From Halolactibacillus miurensis (lineage in GTDB: Bacteria; Bacillota; Bacilli; Bacillales; Amphibacillaceae): DNA of 58,059 nucleotides. Positions 46,863-57,758 of the stretch are shown piece by piece. The stretch's first letter is position 1, and every line of letters begins with the position of its first letter. The notes beneath the pieces were generated by a model. It did no database searches and had not been told where the DNA came from. It was given only the letters and a program-made list of their open reading frames with translations. Position numbers and translations under genes: made by a program. The DNA lies in the NCBI RefSeq assembly GCF_900116255.1, contig NZ_FPAI01000018.1, forward strand, positions 1 to 58,059, in the 5' to 3' direction.

Positions 46863-47541
46863 AATTATCGTAATAAGTTTAAGTGTCATCACCCTCATTA
46901 GTTTTGGTCATATTGGGGTCAATGCTTATCAATTACGGACGAATCCATTAATGAAAGTGAGTGAAGCTGTCATAGATGACAGCTTCACGCCTTATTTTAA
47001 ATCTAGTCATCTTTACCGGTCTAACGGTTTTAGTGAACCGAGAAAAATCACTCTGAACCCGATTCAGTCGGGACCTATCGGCCTTACCCCGACTCAGCTG
47101 ACGATTCCAAAAATCAATGTCGATGCGTCCGTTGAATTTGTTGGTGAAACAGCAAACGGTCAAATGGGGGTACCTGAAAATGTCGATAATGTTGGCTGGT
47201 ATAAATATGGATCAAAACCTGGCGCTCAAGGCCAAGCTGTCATTGCTGGTCATGTCAGTGATCGTAACGGTCCAAGTGTTTTTTATGACCTCGACAAACT
47301 AGAACAAGGTGATACGGTGACCATCACGGATGATACTGGCGAAACACGTCAATTTACTGTTGTCGGTAAAAAACGTTATCCTTATGACACAACGGCACTT
47401 GATGATGTTTTTGGCCCCACCAGTAAACAACGCTTAAACTTGATTACGTGTATCGGTGAATTTGATCGAAATGTTGGAACACATAGTGAACGTCTGGTCG
47501 TTTTTACTGAACAAATGAATGAAACCGAGAGTCAGAAATAA
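46846..47541 (+). CDS. Class F-like sortase
   Basis: An N-terminal membrane helix (residues 7-25) precedes the sortase barrel. The catalytic His is in VIAGHVSD, the Cys in LNLITCIGEF and the Arg in SERLVVF, all expected for a transpeptidase. The start is GTG 46846, inside the end of the DUF4397 gene, so translation is coupled. Class is judged from overall length (231) and motif style and could be D. The adjacent MPQTG protein is the likely substrate. Confidence 0.88.
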   Translation: MRLSDKIIVISLSVITLISFGHIGVNAYQLRTNPLMKVSEAVIDDSFTPYFKSSHLYRSNGFSEPRKITLNPIQSGPIGLTPTQLTIPKINVDASVEFVGETANGQMGVPENVDNVGWYKYGSKPGAQGQAVIAGHVSDRNGPSVFYDLDKLEQGDTVTITDDTGETRQFTVVGKKRYPYDTTALDDVFGPTSKQRLNLITCIGEFDRNVGTHSERLVVFTEQMNETESQK

Positions 47542-47570
47542 TACAACCTTTACTTTAAGCATAAAGAAAA

Positions 47571-47608
47571 AACGCCAGATAACAGCATTGTCACTGTTAT
47601 CTGGCGTT
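47571..47608 (+). terminator. Shared terminator between sortase gene and groEL
   Basis: AACGCCAGATAACAG pairs perfectly with CTGTTATCTGGCGTT. A-run before and T-run after let it serve both convergent genes. Confidence 0.88.
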
Positions 47609-47623
47609 TGTTTATACTCTTTA

Positions 47624-49297
<1,674 letters not shown>

Positions 49298-49309
49298 TCA
49301 GATTGGTTA

Positions 49310-49594
49310 TTAGCCAATAATCGCTAAGATATCGTCTTCACGTAAAATAAGATAGTCTTTGCCTTCATGCTTTAGCTCAGTTCCTGCATACTTTTGGAAG
49401 ACCACTTTATCATTTTCTTTCACATCTAATACGATCACGCTGCCATTATCTGCTACGCGACCTTTACCTACCGCCACCACACGTCCTTGTTGTGGTTTTT
49501 CTTTTGCTGACTCAGGTACAATAATACCACTCGCTGTTTTTTCTTCCTCTTCAACACGTTCGATAATGACACGATCTCCTAATGGTTTAAGCAT
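49310..49594 (-). CDS. groS: Co-chaperonin GroES
   Basis: The 94-residue lid of the GroEL chamber. The mobile loop ([18 protein letters not shown]) and roof loop are present. First gene of the groES-groEL operon, with AGGAGGATTTCTAA before the ATG. Confidence 0.99.
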   Translation of the reverse strand: MLKPLGDRVIIERVEEEEKTASGIIVPESAKEKPQQGRVVAVGKGRVADNGSVIVLDVKENDKVVFQKYAGTELKHEGKDYLILREDDILAIIG

Positions 49595-49639
49595 TTAGAA
49601 ATCCTCCTCCATTTATTAAAAAAGTTATTTAAGTTATTT

Positions 49640-49666
49640 TTAGCACTCGACGTTTTAGAGTGCTAA
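49640..49666. promoter_or_regulatory. CIRCE operator of groES-groEL
   Basis: TTAGCACTC, nine bases, GAGTGCTAA: an exact match to the HrcA-binding element, located between promoter and groES. HrcA binds it and releases on heat shock when GroEL is occupied. Confidence 0.98.
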
Positions 49667-49676
49667 CACAATTATT

Positions 49677-49705
49677 ATAATAATGAACTCGCGTCTCTTT
49701 TTCAA
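49677..49705 (-). promoter_or_regulatory. Sigma-A promoter of groES-groEL
   Basis: Minus strand TTGAAA (49705-49700), 17 bases, TATTAT (49682-49677), just upstream of CIRCE. Confidence 0.8.
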
Positions 49706-49823
49706 GTATTCTGATTAATTTTTTTAAAATATTTTTTGTCTTTCGATTTAAATGACATCAGTTAAGGTTCTCACAAAAGTATGGTAGAATACGTATATTG
49801 GTCTTACGAAGGAGTGAATAGTT

Positions 49824-50543
49824 ATGCCGAAACGTTACATTGGCATTATCGTTACGTATGTTATTGCTCAGTTTTCTGCTTTTTTTGTTTTAGCACTTGC
49901 TGAGTTACAAAATTTTAGTGATAGTTTCACCCAACAACTATTGATTTATTGGCAAGTATTTAGCTTTATTGTGGCGCTACTTGTTTCGTTATTACTACTG
50001 AAACGCGAACGTCACTTACCTCGACATCCAGAAAGAACAGATCTACCTCTAACCATCATTTGGTCAATTTCCGGTGTTTTCTTAGCCTTTTTAGGGCAAG
50101 CTTTCGCCAATATTATTCAACAGCTTGTCTTTGGTATTACGGAACAATCCCAAAATACGATAGAAATTATGGCGATTGCGTTTAATTTTCCCGTCTTTAT
50201 TATTGTCGTTAGTGTGATTGGTCCGATTCTTGAAGAATTGATCTTTAGAAAGATTATTTTTGGTGAGATGAATAAACGGACGAACTTTTTAATCGCCGCT
50301 TTCGTTTCATCCTTAATTTTTGCGCTTGTTCATGCGGACTTTACACATTTGCTTGTTTATTTTATTATGGGGCTTGTGTTTAGTTTCCTATATGTCCAAA
50401 CGAAACGTATTATCGTTCCGATTTTTGCTCATGTGGCTATGAATAGTATTGTCGTCCTTATACAATTTACTTACCAACCAGCAGAGCTACAAGAACTATT
50501 GGAACAACTAGAACAGCTACAGATTATTATATTTGGGGGGTAA
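49824..50543 (+). CDS. ydiL: CPBP family membrane protease (YdiL type)
   Basis: Seven or eight membrane helices with the CPBP/Abi motif set: EELIFRKIIFG (the EExxxR element), FALVHADFTHLL and HVAMNSIVVL. These are glutamate-type intramembrane proteases related to Rce1. GAAGGAGTGAATAG precedes the ATG. The YdiK-like gene follows directly, in the same neighbourhood as in B. subtilis, where both lie next to groES. Confidence 0.88.
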   Translation: MPKRYIGIIVTYVIAQFSAFFVLALAELQNFSDSFTQQLLIYWQVFSFIVALLVSLLLLKRERHLPRHPERTDLPLTIIWSISGVFLAFLGQAFANIIQQLVFGITEQSQNTIEIMAIAFNFPVFIIVVSVIGPILEELIFRKIIFGEMNKRTNFLIAAFVSSLIFALVHADFTHLLVYFIMGLVFSFLYVQTKRIIVPIFAHVAMNSIVVLIQFTYQPAELQELLEQLEQLQIIIFGG

Positions 50544-50547
50544 CATC

Positions 50548-50757
50548 ATGCGTATTTCACCACTCATGCATGCTTATTTATATTTATTTATCGGTTTATT
50601 ATTCATCTATTTTGCCTTTGAGGCCATTGAAGATACTGTCTTAAATCCATTAACGATTTTCTTGACCGTCCTCGCCACCTTTGATTTAGGTGCCAGTTAT
50701 CGATTATTTAAGCTACACGTGAAGATCAAAAACAAGAAAAAAGATCAAAAAAAATAG
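50548..50757 (+). CDS. ydiK: YdiK-like small membrane protein (DUF4305)
   Basis: About 69 residues with two helices (LYLFIGLLFIYFAFEAI and IFLTVLATFDLGASY) and a Lys-rich tail. ATG 50548 lies after GGGGGG. It is cotranscribed with ydiL. Function unknown. Confidence 0.8.
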   Translation: MRISPLMHAYLYLFIGLLFIYFAFEAIEDTVLNPLTIFLTVLATFDLGASYRLFKLHVKIKNKKKDQKK

Positions 50758-50796
50758 ACGTTTTTACGTCTGATGTTGCTTCAATATGTTTAAAAA

Positions 50797-50828
50797 AAGA
50801 ACAGCCCTTATCGGGTTGTTCTTTTTTA
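50797..50828 (+). terminator. Terminator after ydiK, shared with rex
   Basis: AGAACAGCCC pairs with (C)GGGTTGTTCT, flanked by A- and T-runs. rex converges from the other side. Confidence 0.85.
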
Positions 50829-50882
50829 ATCTTCTGTTATCAAATAAAAGTATAGGCTAGGCCTATTCATTTTAATCACCTA

Positions 50883-51515
50883 TTAAGCGTTAGGATAGTG
50901 TTTCATAAAGTATATCAATGATTGTAACTCAACCGATAAATCAATGTGGTGCACACGCACCTCATCTGGTACGGTGATACGCGCCGGTGTAAAGTTTAAA
51001 ATACCCGTAATGCCAGCAGCGACCAGTCGTTCAGCAATGTTTTGTGCGACTGCACCAGGCACGGTTAAAATAGCCGCTTGCACATCTTCTAAATGGTCTT
51101 CCATATCATCGATTGAATAAATCGGTACGCCGCCTGATTCTGTGCCGATTTTATTCGGATCCAGATCAAAGGCCATTTCGATTTTCGTATTATTATTTTT
51201 AGTAAAGTTGTAATGCAGAAAAGCTGTTCCTAAATTACCTACCCCAATCAAGGCAACTTTTGTCGTCTCATCTTGATCAAGGGTTTTTCTAAAGAAGCCA
51301 AGTAAGTATTCAACATTATATCCGTAACCTTTTTTACCTAATGCGCCAAAATATGAAAAGTCACGACGAATCGTCGCTGAATCAACTTTGACTGCTTCAC
51401 TTAACTCTTTAGAAGACACGCGTGATTTGCCTTGTAAATGTAAATTATTTAAAAATCGATAATACAGTGGTAACCGTTTCGCGGTTGCTTGTGGAATTTT
51501 GTTTTGTGATGCCAT
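50883..51515 (-). CDS. rex: Redox-sensing repressor Rex
   Basis: An N-terminal winged helix ([20 protein letters not shown]) and a Rossmann domain ([16 protein letters not shown]) that senses the NADH/NAD ratio; the C-terminal helix swaps between subunits. It represses fermentation and anaerobic respiration genes when NADH is low. ATG 51515 has GAGGAG seven bases before it; an ATG six bases upstream is too close. An extended -10 (TGATATAAT) lies near 51673 on the minus strand. Confidence 0.96.
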   Translation of the reverse strand: MASQNKIPQATAKRLPLYYRFLNNLHLQGKSRVSSKELSEAVKVDSATIRRDFSYFGALGKKGYGYNVEYLLGFFRKTLDQDETTKVALIGVGNLGTAFLHYNFTKNNNTKIEMAFDLDPNKIGTESGGVPIYSIDDMEDHLEDVQAAILTVPGAVAQNIAERLVAAGITGILNFTPARITVPDEVRVHHIDLSVELQSLIYFMKHYPNA

Positions 51516-51747
51516 TGTCATTCTCCTCTTTTACTAATATCTATCCCTATTCGCTGTAAGTATATATTGATCACTCGTCGATGGTTGTTATCTTTTTTAT
51601 CTTTATCTTTAGTGTACCAAAAAAAAACTATCTTGTCTGTTTTCTGAATACGACACCTAGTATATACAATTATATCACAAACCCCTAGTAATTTGCTTGC
51701 AACATCTCTGCCTGTTGCGATACACTAGCTTAGATGAGGTGAAATAA

Positions 51748-53679
51748 ATGATATTAATGCAAATAAATCAACTAGTAAAGCGTTTTGGTGCTGATACGAT
51801 TCTAGACAATATTAAACTAGAAATCCAAACGAAAGACCGGATTGCGGTTGTTGGACGTAACGGTGCAGGGAAATCAACGTTACTAAAGATCATGGCAGGT
51901 GAATTATCATACGATGAGGGTGAGATTCACCAGGCAAAAGACGTCTCGCTCGGTTATTTATCGCAACATACCGGACTTGAATCAACAGACACCATTTATA
52001 ATGAAATGCTAACCGTATTTGAAGGATTAATTAATGAAGAACGCGCGTTACGACAAATGGAACAGAAAATGGGCGATCCAGCCTTTATCCAAGATCAACC
52101 AAAGTATCAACAATTACTAAATCAGTATGACCAGCGACAAATCGATTTTAAACATAACGGAGGCTACCAATACCAATCAGACATCCGCAGTGTTTTACAT
52201 GGCATGAACTTTTATGAATCCGACTTTGACACGCTGATTCATACACTGAGTGGTGGTCAAAAGACACGACTGGCTCTCGCCAAATTATTACTACAAAAAC
52301 CAGATATTTTAATATTAGATGAACCAACAAACCACTTGGATATTGAAACATTAACATGGCTTGAAAACTTCCTGAATAATTATGCTGGGGCGATTGTCAT
52401 TGTGTCTCACGACCGTTACTTTTTAGATAAAACCGTTAACACGGTCTATGAACTGTCTCGCACACAATCAAAAAAATATCACGGGAATTATTCATACTAC
52501 TTAGACCAAAAAGCACGTGACTATGAACAAGAATTAAAAATATTTGACAAACAACAAACAGAAATCAAAAAATTGGAAGACTTTGTGCAGAAGAATCTCG
52601 CTAGAGCATCAACAACAAAGCGCGCTCAAAGTAGACGTAAACAACTTGAGAAAATGGACAAAATGGATTCACCACAAGGGGATGAGAAAAGTGCGCACTT
52701 CTCATTTGACGTAAAGCGCAGAAGTGGGAATGATGTTTTAAAAGTAGACAATCTTAGTTTTTGTTATCCTGATGATCCTACCCCTATTTTTGAAGCTGTT
52801 TCATTTAATATTAATCGCGGCGACAGATTAGCACTTGTTGGTCCTAATGGGGTCGGGAAAACGACATTATTAAAAATCCTTATCGGGAAATTAAACGCTT
52901 CTAGCGGAGACATTCAGTACGGCGCAAAGCTAGACATTGGCTACTATGATCAGGAACAAACTGAACTTAGTCAACGGAAAACGGTCTTAAATGAATTATG
53001 GGATGATTACCCGATGATGAATGAAAAAGATATTCGGACCATCCTTGGTAATTTTTTATTTAGTGGTGATGACGTATTAAAACCAGTTCATGCGTTAAGT
53101 GGAGGAGAAAAAGCACGCTTATCACTGGCTAAATTAATGATGCAACAAGCGAATCTATTAATTCTTGATGAACCGACGAACCACTTAGATTTAGATAGTA
53201 AAGAGATTCTTGAAGCCGCTTTACTCGACTACCCTGGGACGATCATTTTTGTTTCACACGACCGTTATTTTATTAATGAACTAGCGACGACCGTCGTGGA
53301 ACAATCAAAAAACGGGGCCACCATCTATCTAGGTGATTATGATTACTATGTTGAGAAAAAGCAAGAAATAGCCGAGATTAACGCACTTACTAATAAAGAT
53401 CATACCAAAACGATTGCAAAAGAAAAAACGAGTTTTGAAGAAGAAAAACAAAAAAAGCAACAAGAGCGTAAGAAAATTCGCCGTATCGAAGAAATCGAAC
53501 AGCTCATTCATGACCATGAAGCTAAAATAGAGGAAAATGAAGCATTGTTGTGTGAGCCCGAAGTCTTTCAAGACCATGAGCGTTCACTCATTTTAACAGA
53601 AGAAAACGGAACATTAAACGATACGATTGAATCGCTGATGGAAGAATGGGAAACCCTACATCAGGACGAGGAGTCATAA
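51748..53679 (+). CDS. ydiF: ABC-F family ATPase (YdiF type)
   Basis: Two ATPase domains in tandem: Walker A GRNGAGKSTLL and GPNGVGKTTLL, signatures LSGGQKTRLAL and LSGGEKARLSL, and Walker B LILDEPTNHLD twice. A linker (EDFVQKNLARASTTKRAQSR) fits between them and can reach the ribosome's peptidyl-transferase region. Residues about 530-643 form a charged coiled coil (KKQQERKKIRRIEEIEQLI). No membrane part: ABC-F proteins act on ribosomes in translation control or antibiotic protection. GAGGTGA precedes the ATG. It converges on tsaD. Confidence 0.93.
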   Translation: MILMQINQLVKRFGADTILDNIKLEIQTKDRIAVVGRNGAGKSTLLKIMAGELSYDEGEIHQAKDVSLGYLSQHTGLESTDTIYNEMLTVFEGLINEERALRQMEQKMGDPAFIQDQPKYQQLLNQYDQRQIDFKHNGGYQYQSDIRSVLHGMNFYESDFDTLIHTLSGGQKTRLALAKLLLQKPDILILDEPTNHLDIETLTWLENFLNNYAGAIVIVSHDRYFLDKTVNTVYELSRTQSKKYHGNYSYYLDQKARDYEQELKIFDKQQTEIKKLEDFVQKNLARASTTKRAQSRRKQLEKMDKMDSPQGDEKSAHFSFDVKRRSGNDVLKVDNLSFCYPDDPTPIFEAVSFNINRGDRLALVGPNGVGKTTLLKILIGKLNASSGDIQYGAKLDIGYYDQEQTELSQRKTVLNELWDDYPMMNEKDIRTILGNFLFSGDDVLKPVHALSGGEKARLSLAKLMMQQANLLILDEPTNHLDLDSKEILEAALLDYPGTIIFVSHDRYFINELATTVVEQSKNGATIYLGDYDYYVEKKQEIAEINALTNKDHTKTIAKEKTSFEEEKQKKQQERKKIRRIEEIEQLIHDHEAKIEENEALLCEPEVFQDHERSLILTEENGTLNDTIESLMEEWETLHQDEES

Positions 53680-53689
53680 TCGTACGCAG

Positions 53690-53727
53690 AAAAAAATCAT
53701 TTGTCACGTGAGGCAAATGATTTTTTA
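53690..53727 (+). terminator. Terminator after the ABC-F gene
   Basis: AAAAAATCATTTGTC pairs with GGCAAATGATTTTTT, with a T-run following. The solo element begins ten bases later. Confidence 0.85.
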
Positions 53728-53736
53728 TCGTCTTAG

Positions 53737-53792
53737 AGCGAGAAGACACCTTCCTCAAACATTCGTTAGAATGTTAGGTGGGGGTAATTCAA
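53737..53792. mobile_element. 56-nt solo IS200/IS605-type end (MITE or palindrome-associated element)
   Basis: After CTTAG comes AGCGAGAAGACACCTTCCTCAA, then the hairpin AACATTCGTTAGAATGTT and AGGTGGGGGTAATTCAA. The front half matches the left end of the IscB element (28867 on); the rear 39 bases equal the right end of the TnpB element apart from one base. Both ends without a body suggest a non-autonomous copy. Confidence 0.78.
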
Positions 53793-53820
53793 CTTGTATA
53801 TAGGAATATCATCCAGATTC

Positions 53821-53902
53821 TTATCCACAGTTAAAAGATTGCTATAATAGTTATCAACCGACTTATGCACACTATCCACAAGATTTCATATATTTATCCA
53901 CA
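53821..53902. other. Cluster of four DnaA boxes
   Basis: TTATCCACA (53821-53829, exact consensus), TTATGCACA (53863-53871), CTATCCACA (53872-53880) and TTATCCACA (53894-53902, exact), all in the same direction within 82 bases. TTACCCACA and its complement also lie in both arms of the tsaD terminator (53948-53956 and 53971-53979). From memory, DnaA binding near gcp (tsaD) has been reported in B. subtilis. The cluster could titrate DnaA or regulate transcription. The convergent ABC-F/tsaD gap holds no gene. Confidence 0.7.
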
Positions 53903-53941
53903 TTTTTGTGTGCGTATTCATCATTGATCTACCGCCTATTG

Positions 53942-53983
53942 AAAAAGTTACCCACATTCCGCTAATAACTTGTGGGTAACTTT
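53942..53983 (-). terminator. Terminator after tsaD
   Basis: Minus strand AAAGTTACCCACA pairs perfectly with TGTGGGTAACTTT and is followed by TTC and a short A/T run. Confidence 0.75.
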
Positions 53984-53986
53984 CTT

Positions 53987-55018
53987 TTATCTCTTTCCGT
54001 ATTGTTCTAAATCTAATCCTGGATTCGCATTTAAATCTAAACCACGAAACGCTTGTTTTTGATAATCATTGTAGGCAGCTGCCCCAATCATCGACGCATT
54101 ATCGGTACATAAAGCTAGCGGGGGAATCGATAACGTCACCTCTGGGTCATTAAACCGCTCACGAAGCGCCTCTCTCAAACGACTATTGGCGGCCACACCA
54201 CCCGCGACAACCACCTGTTTCACGCCATATTCAACACTGGCGCGGTACGTCTTTTCAACCAGCACTTCAACAACACTTTCTTGGAAGCTACAGGCGATAT
54301 CTTCTTTCTTTAAGGCTATGCCTTTTTGTTTTGCATTATGAACTGTGTTAATAACCGCAGATTTCAAACCGCTAAAACTAAAATCATAACTATCTTCTTC
54401 TAAATAAATACGCGGTAGGTTTAATGTATCGTTTCCAAGTTTGGCGAGTTTATCAACATGCGGACCACCTGGATACGGAACATCGAGTACTCTGGCGACT
54501 TTATCGTATGCTTCTCCGCACGCATCATCTCTTGTTTCACCAATCACTTCAAACTTCCCGTGTTCTTTCATTAGGATAAGTTCCGTATGACCACCTGAAA
54601 CAACAAGACATAGTAGCGGAAATTTAAAGGATTCAACGAGTTGATTGGCATAAATATGCCCGGCGATATGATGGACACCGATGAGCGGTAACTGGTGACT
54701 GAAAGCTAACGCTTTTGCGGTTGCCACACCGACTAAGAGCGCCCCTACTAATCCTGGACCCTCTGTTACTGCAACAGCATCAATCTCCTCCATCGTGAGT
54801 GACGCTTTTGTTAAGGTCTCTTCTAATACTTGTGTCATCTGTTCCACATGATGTCTTGAAGCAATCTCAGGAACAACACCACCGAAACGTTTATGACTGT
54901 CTATTTGTGTCGCAACAACTTCACTCAAGATTGTATGACCATTCTGAATGATTGCCGCGGCTGTCTCATCACAACTTGTTTCGATTGCTAAAATATTGAT
55001 TTGATCTGTCTTTTTCAT
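53987..55018 (-). CDS. tsaD: tRNA threonylcarbamoyladenosine (t6A) transferase TsaD
   Basis: It transfers the threonylcarbamoyl group to A37 of ANN-decoding tRNAs, working with TsaB and TsaE. The ASKHA-fold signature starts [13 protein letters not shown]; the metal site is [21 protein letters not shown] closes the active site. ATG 55018 overlaps the stop of rimI (ATGA). At 343 residues it is typical. Last gene of a five-gene operon. Confidence 0.97.
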   Translation of the reverse strand: MKKTDQINILAIETSCDETAAAIIQNGHTILSEVVATQIDSHKRFGGVVPEIASRHHVEQMTQVLEETLTKASLTMEEIDAVAVTEGPGLVGALLVGVATAKALAFSHQLPLIGVHHIAGHIYANQLVESFKFPLLCLVVSGGHTELILMKEHGKFEVIGETRDDACGEAYDKVARVLDVPYPGGPHVDKLAKLGNDTLNLPRIYLEEDSYDFSFSGLKSAVINTVHNAKQKGIALKKEDIACSFQESVVEVLVEKTYRASVEYGVKQVVVAGGVAANSRLREALRERFNDPEVTLSIPPLALCTDNASMIGAAAYNDYQKQAFRGLDLNANPGLDLEQYGKR

Positions 55019-55458
55019 AATTCCACCCACATAACAATGGCATCCTCATTATTATCGGTATAATACCGTTTTCTAATGCCAGCTTTTTTTAGTCCAAATG
55101 ATTGATATATTTTTTGTGCAGCTAGATTACTTTTACGTACTTCTAAGGACATCAATCGTCCACCTTTTAGTAAAGCTTTATTAATTAAATATTGAAAAAG
55201 CATACGGCCATAGCCTTTTTTTCTTTCACTCGGTAACACGGCGAAATTTGTCACTTGAATTTCATCAAAAATAATCCAAGCTCCGATAAAGCCGACAACA
55301 CCCTGATCATTCTCAATGACATAGTAATGCGCAAAATTATTCTCTGTTAGCTCTTCTCTGTAGATATTTCGTGACCAGGGTGTCGGAAATGACGCCTTTT
55401 CTATTTCAGCTACAACATCGAGATCTTCCACCCGCATCAGTCTCATATTAACGGTCAT
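55015..55458 (-). CDS. rimI: Ribosomal protein alanine N-acetyltransferase RimI
   Basis: A GNAT acetyltransferase of 147 residues that acetylates the N terminus of ribosomal protein S18. The acetyl-CoA site is RKKGYGRML and the C-terminal strand keeps the conserved Tyr (RKRYYTDN). It overlaps tsaB by 11 bases and tsaD by four. Confidence 0.93.
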   Translation of the reverse strand: MTVNMRLMRVEDLDVVAEIEKASFPTPWSRNIYREELTENNFAHYYVIENDQGVVGFIGAWIIFDEIQVTNFAVLPSERKKGYGRMLFQYLINKALLKGGRLMSLEVRKSNLAAQKIYQSFGLKKAGIRKRYYTDNNEDAIVMWVEL

Positions 55459-56140
55459 GTTGATCTGCCTTTTGTTTTTCTAACCATTTCGCTTCTGCTT
55501 CAACCAAACGTAAATAGTTGGGCACAAGTAGATGAGGATCGGTTGGTCCGAAGTCTTTACCTACTTCAGCTAATAATCCGGCGCGCATTAAATGATGTCC
55601 ATTAGGTTTGTATAGAGCCCGGTCACCTAAATGCTCCCCGATAAGTGATTGAAACTTATCTAAGTCTGGGCTAACAAAGGTCACCTGCTTGTTGAGTGCC
55701 GCTAATTTTTCAAGCCACTCGTCCATTAAGATGTTCACTTCAGGTAAGACCTCGTTGCCGGCTTTATCGTATAGTCCCGCATACACAAGACCGCGTCTCG
55801 CATCGAGGAAGCTACACACATAGTCATCTCCCGCTGCTTGTAAACTAAGGGCTCGTAAGCTTGATACACCAACGACAGGAATATTCAATGTCCAGGCCAT
55901 TGTTTTAGCTGTAGATAAGGCAATCCTTACCCCGGTATATGAACCTGGACCCATCCCGACAACAATTTTCGTTAAATCTTGTGGCGTAACTTTGGCTTCT
56001 TTCATAATACGATCAATAGCTGGCATTAATCGTGTGGAATGCTTATTTTTATTTTTGGAACTGTATTCTTCAATAATCTCCTGACCGTTGTGTAAGCTCA
56101 CACTCAACACATCAGTCGATGTATCCATAGCTAGAATCAT
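55448..56140 (-). CDS. tsaB: t6A synthesis partner TsaB
   Basis: An inactive ASKHA homologue of TsaD that forms the TsaB-TsaD platform. Recognisable by ILAMDTSTDVLSVSL, GMGPGSYTGVRI and DARRGLVYAGLY. Its start overlaps the stop of tsaE by four bases and its end overlaps rimI. Confidence 0.96.
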   Translation of the reverse strand: MILAMDTSTDVLSVSLHNGQEIIEEYSSKNKNKHSTRLMPAIDRIMKEAKVTPQDLTKIVVGMGPGSYTGVRIALSTAKTMAWTLNIPVVGVSSLRALSLQAAGDDYVCSFLDARRGLVYAGLYDKAGNEVLPEVNILMDEWLEKLAALNKQVTFVSPDLDKFQSLIGEHLGDRALYKPNGHHLMRAGLLAEVGKDFGPTDPHLLVPNYLRLVEAEAKWLEKQKADQHDR

Positions 56141-56598
56141 ATGTGAGGGATCTCCTTTATAACATAATCAAAATAGGCACTCGTCGATGTTAGCGTAATG
56201 ATGCGCTCATCACTCTCATCTACTTTCTTAATAGTGATATCAAGTCGTTCATCAGGTAAAAATGAGGCAATGTACTGAGGCCATTCAACAACCGTCACAC
56301 CGTCACCGTAAAAATAATCATCAAAACCAATATCTTCTTCCTCATTTTCTAAACGATAAGCATCGATATGATACAGTGGTTTTTCACCTTGATATTCTTT
56401 AACAATGGTGAAAGTTGGGCTATTAATTGTCCGTTTGACACCAAGGCCCATTCCTAAACCTTTCGTAAATGTTGTTTTACCAGCGCCTAAATCACCACTT
56501 AAAGTCAGGCAATCATTTGGTCTGAGTAGTAAAGCAATTTTTTCACCTAAGCGTTTTGTTTCTTCTGGTGTAGATACGTGATATGTTTTTTCTGTCAT
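56137..56598 (-). CDS. tsaE: t6A synthesis ATPase TsaE
   Basis: A small P-loop ATPase (Walker A SGDLGAGKTTFTKGL near residue 40) that binds the TsaBD dimer and recycles it. 153 residues, standard. It begins nine bases after thiL. Confidence 0.96.
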   Translation of the reverse strand: MTEKTYHVSTPEETKRLGEKIALLLRPNDCLTLSGDLGAGKTTFTKGLGMGLGVKRTINSPTFTIVKEYQGEKPLYHIDAYRLENEEEDIGFDDYFYGDGVTVVEWPQYIASFLPDERLDITIKKVDESDERIITLTSTSAYFDYVIKEIPHI

Positions 56599-56607
56599 TT
56601 ATTTCAC

Positions 56608-57603
56608 CTAATTTTTATGGGTATAACCCGTTTTTTTTAATCGCTTCAGTGTACCTTGCTTTTTTAGATACACCTGTCCATTTGTTTGTTCACTATCTTT
56701 CACATAGCCAATTTGACGCAGCGGTAAGTGATGCCGACGTGCTGCCTCTACGACAAAAGGAAAGTCTTGTTCTGAAACAGTTCCCAATAGTTCAAAGTCT
56801 TCACCACCTGAATACTTATAATCATGAATAAGCTCATCAGGTAAACTATACATATCCTGATGTACAGGCACTTGATCATCATCAATAAAAAGCGTCATCT
56901 GTGAAGATTTGGCAATTTCATGTGCTTCACTCGCAATCCCATCACTGACATCGTTTAATGCTACGCGCCTTAGTGACTTTAGAGCTTCTGCGAAATCTAC
57001 TCTAGGTGTTGGTTGTTGATGCCGGTTAATAAAATAATCACGATCAATCTTATCAAGTCGATCACGATAGGATTGATCTTTGTATTCGTCTAACAATAGG
57101 CCAAGACCGAAACGGCTATCACCTAATGTGCCTGTCACAAAGACAATATCCCCATCTCTCGCATGACTTCTTAGTCTAGCCTTATCTTTCTCTACTAACC
57201 CATGAATCGTCACTGAGACGACTAATTGATCGCCTGTGACGGTGTCTCCACCGATCAAATCCATATGATACTTGCGACTTAATTGGTCCATCCCTTGATA
57301 GATCGCTTGAAGTTCATTATCTGAATAATCTTTTGGGACAACAAGAGAGATCATATAAGACGTCGGTACGGCTCCCATGGCGGCGATATCACTGATGTTT
57401 GCGGCTAACGTACGGTATCCAATATAAAAAGCGGGGACTGTTTCTTTTGAAAAATGAATCCCATCGACCATTGTATCAACTGCCGTCACAAGATCATGGT
57501 AAGGGTGCCTGAGAACAGCTGCATCATCACCAATGCCTTTAATGACGCTACTCTGTCGATAATAACCTTGTGTAATTGAATCAATAAATTCAAATTCATT
57601 CAT
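56608..57603 (-). CDS. thiL: Thiamine-monophosphate kinase
   Basis: It phosphorylates thiamine monophosphate to the active diphosphate. The N-terminal ATP-grasp-like part has GIGDDAAVLR and MVDGIHF; AMGAVPTSYMISL and DLIGGDTVTG complete the metal and substrate sites, and SGGEDFELL the ATP site. 331 residues. First gene of the thiL-tsaE-tsaB-rimI-tsaD operon. Confidence 0.96.
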   Translation of the reverse strand: MNEFEFIDSITQGYYRQSSVIKGIGDDAAVLRHPYHDLVTAVDTMVDGIHFSKETVPAFYIGYRTLAANISDIAAMGAVPTSYMISLVVPKDYSDNELQAIYQGMDQLSRKYHMDLIGGDTVTGDQLVVSVTIHGLVEKDKARLRSHARDGDIVFVTGTLGDSRFGLGLLLDEYKDQSYRDRLDKIDRDYFINRHQQPTPRVDFAEALKSLRRVALNDVSDGIASEAHEIAKSSQMTLFIDDDQVPVHQDMYSLPDELIHDYKYSGGEDFELLGTVSEQDFPFVVEAARRHHLPLRQIGYVKDSEQTNGQVYLKKQGTLKRLKKTGYTHKN

Positions 57604-57702
57604 AGTAGACCGTCCTTCATTTACATATTTGCTACAACCATCATAGCAAATATTCCAAAAGAAATCGAAGATTTATCCTATATTCACCTTAAAAAAGGCA
57701 TT

Positions 57703-57741
57703 AAAAAAACCATATCATTATTCATTACTGAATAAGATACA
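57703..57741 (-). terminator. Terminator after the tRNA genes
   Basis: Minus strand TATCTTATTCA pairs with TGAATAATGATA (few mismatches) and is followed by GGTTTTTTTAA. It ends the 5S rRNA-tRNA transcript. Confidence 0.8.
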
Positions 57742-57758
57742 GTTACCTTTTAAAAAAA

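Noticed and set aside
51660-51690. Rex operator upstream of rex
   Set aside because: A TTGTGAT half-site overlaps an extended -10 box, but the second half (TCACAA) is not present, so the palindrome is incomplete.
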